Positions 4,596-6,149 of a stretch of DNA of 6,149 bases are shown piece after piece (the first letter of the stretch is position 1; each line of letters starts with the position of its first letter). The notes below the pieces were generated by a model. That model ran no database searches, was not told the origin of the DNA, and worked only from the letters and a program-made list of their open reading frames with translations. Both the position numbers and the translations under genes were made by a program. The DNA comes from an uncultured Oscillospiraceae bacterium (GTDB lineage Bacteria > Bacillota > Clostridia > Oscillospirales > Oscillospiraceae): the NCBI GenBank assembly GCA_934661135.1, contig CAKUJA010000109.1:1-6149 (forward strand), written 5' to 3'.

Positions 4596-6149
4596 ATGCG
4601 CACACTTGCGGAAATCAAGGGCTTCGGTCCGGTGCGGCTCAAGGCACTGGCGTCACGCGGCATCGAAAGTGCGCGTGATTTGGTTGAAACGCTTCCGACG
4701 GGCTATAAGGATACGAGCCATCCCCTGTCTCCGGCGCAGATGACGGAGGGGCGGCAGGCGTGCTTTACCGGATTTGTGAAGGGAAAGCCTGTATTGCGCC
4801 GCGTCCGCGGCATGCAGTGGGTCAGCGCGACGATTGCGGATGAATGCGGCGCGGTTCGCTGCATGTGGTTCAATCAGCCGTGGATGAAGGATAAGCTGTT
4901 CGATACCTGTCAGGTGACGCTGTATGGGCGATGCGTAAGGAAAAAGTCCGGTTTGTTTGTCATGAACCCTTCTTTTGAAGAACCGGGGAAAATCATCCCA
5001 ATCTACGTGCCGATTCCCGGCGTGGGGCAAAAGCCTCTGCGCGACGCGGTGGAATTGCTGCTTGGAGAATACGATGAGCCGGATGTTCTGCCCGAAAAGC
5101 TGGTTGCGCGCTATGGCTTGATGGAACGGCGGGCGGCGTTGATTCAGGCTCATTTCCCGACGGGTTTTGAGGAACTGGCGGCGGCAAAGGAGCGGCTCGC
5201 GTTTGAGGAGCTTCTGCTGTTTCAGACGGGTGTAGCGGGCGCGGCGGGCGAGAGAAAGCACGCGAAGCCGCTGGGTATCCGAGATGAATGGATTGAGGCG
5301 TTTTTTGCCAGGCTTCCCTTTGAGCCGACCGGCGCACAAAGGCGCGTCGCCTATGAAGCGGCGGCGGACATGCGCAAGGATCGGGCGATGGCGCGCATGG
5401 TGCAGGGCGATGTGGGATGCGGCAAAACGCTGATTGCTTTTTGCGCGCTGTATCTGTGCGTCCGGGCGGGCGGTCAGGCGGCGATGATGGCACCGACGGA
5501 AATCCTTGCCGCCCAGCATATGCAGAGTGCCAGTGAGATGCTTGCGCCGCTGGGCGTTACCTGCGGGCTGCTGACCGGACACATGACGGCGGCAGAGCGG
5601 CGGCGTGCGCGGGAGGCAATCGCGAGCGGAGAATGGCAGGTTGTCATCGGTACGCATGCACTGATTTCCGAAGGCGTGGAGTTTGCCGACCTGCGGCTGA
5701 CCATCACGGACGAGCAGCACCGCTTCGGCGTCAGACAGCGGACACAGCTGGAAAACAAGGGCGATGCGCCGCATGTCATGGTGATGAGCGCGACGCCGAT
5801 TCCGCGCACGCTGTCGCTGGTGCTTTACGGCGACCTCGACCTGTCCACGGTGGACGAAATGCCGCCGGGACGCACGCCCGTCCGCACGCGCATCGTGCCG
5901 GAGGAAAAGCGGGAGGGCATGTATGCCTTTATCCGTGCGCAGGCGGCGCAGGGCAGGCAGGCGTATGTCGTCTGTCCGCTGGTCGGAGAAGAAGATATGG
6001 CGGACGGCGACCTGCGAAGCGCGGCGCAGGAGCAGAAAGAGCTGGAGGAGGCCCTTGCGCCGCTGAAAATCGGGCTGGTGCATGGCAAAATGAACAAGGC
6101 GCAAAAGGAAGAAACGCTCGGATTGTTTTACACGGGCGCGCTGGATGTG
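4596..6149 (+). CDS. recG: ATP-dependent DNA helicase RecG, 3' end beyond the window
   Basis: RecG remodels stalled replication forks and recombination intermediates by driving branch migration with ATP. The 518 codons seen begin MRTLAEIKGFGPVRLKAL, the usual RecG start. A wedge/OB-fold domain lies at about 55-130 and ends in an IPIYVPIPGV segment. The helicase core follows: a Q-type motif FEPTGAQ near 245, Walker A GDVGCGKT (271-278), GTHAL (352-356), the DEQH box (372-375) and SATPIPRTL (398-406). PPGRTPVRT and the start of the second RecA-like lobe (LVHGKMN) follow. Full RecG proteins are near 680 residues, so roughly 160 are missing off the right edge; no internal break is seen. Its native upstream neighbour appears to be fakA. 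Phe codons are mostly TTT, unlike the left-hand genes. Confidence 0.95.
   Translation, partial: MRTLAEIKGFGPVRLKALASRGIESARDLVETLPTGYKDTSHPLSPAQMTEGRQACFTGFVKGKPVLRRVRGMQWVSATIADECGAVRCMWFNQPWMKDKLFDTCQVTLYGRCVRKKSGLFVMNPSFEEPGKIIPIYVPIPGVGQKPLRDAVELLLGEYDEPDVLPEKLVARYGLMERRAALIQAHFPTGFEELAAAKERLAFEELLLFQTGVAGAAGERKHAKPLGIRDEWIEAFFARLPFEPTGAQRRVAYEAAADMRKDRAMARMVQGDVGCGKTLIAFCALYLCVRAGGQAAMMAPTEILAAQHMQSASEMLAPLGVTCGLLTGHMTAAERRRAREAIASGEWQVVIGTHALISEGVEFADLRLTITDEQHRFGVRQRTQLENKGDAPHVMVMSATPIPRTLSLVLYGDLDLSTVDEMPPGRTPVRTRIVPEEKREGMYAFIRAQAAQGRQAYVVCPLVGEEDMADGDLRSAAQEQKELEEALAPLKIGLVHGKMNKAQKEETLGLFYTGALDV

Noticed and set aside
4653..6104. A 483-codon open frame on the minus strand opposite recG
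   Set aside because: It lies entirely antisense to a clear recG with intact helicase motifs, and its translation is rich in Arg, His and Pro with no recognisable domain; it is a GC-driven shadow.
1..6149. CRISPR array, tRNA, rRNA or insertion sequence
   Set aside because: No regularly spaced repeats, no tRNA or rRNA signature and no transposase were found on either strand.

Overview
This is a GC-rich bacterial window carrying four complete genes, one gene cut at each end, and a well-marked riboswitch. The left part (1 to about 3940) looks like a high-GC Gram-positive genome. It holds an RNase D with an HRDC domain, a DAGK/YegS-type lipid kinase, a TerC metal exporter and the start of a small membrane protein. 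A Coriobacteriia (Eggerthella-like) source is my guess from overall style, not something I could search. The right part (about 3945 to 6149) looks like a different genome, probably Clostridia-like. It begins with the last ~115 residues of a FakA/YloV protein and continues into recG, neighbours commonly found together in Gram-positive bacteria. Phenylalanine codons support two sources: the lipid kinase uses nearly all TTC, while recG uses TTT about three times as often as TTC.

Layout: a partial minus-strand gene start (1-40) and a ~200 bp gene-free stretch with hairpins; RNase D (minus, 261-1415); a 68 bp divergent spacer; the lipid kinase (plus, 1484-2392); a convergent spacer with a long-stem terminator and a 14 bp direct repeat; terC (minus, 2590-3414). 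terC has a ~220 nt leader made of a yybP-ykoY manganese riboswitch aptamer followed by a textbook intrinsic terminator. Overlapping divergent promoters then serve terC and a 190-residue plus-strand gene (3727-4299). That gene joins a short membrane anchor in frame to a FakA C-terminal domain. A terminator follows, then a ~220 bp highly structured intergenic element with nested inverted repeats and its own sigma-A-like promoter, and finally recG, which runs off the window after 518 codons.

The clearest functional unit is terC with its leader: manganese sensed by the aptamer would set read-through of the terminator and so the level of a manganese exporter. RNase D (RNA 3' processing) and the lipid kinase are divergent housekeeping genes. 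The most surprising object is the membrane-anchor/FakA fusion. It is either a real gene fusion or, more likely, the scar where two genomes were joined during assembly.
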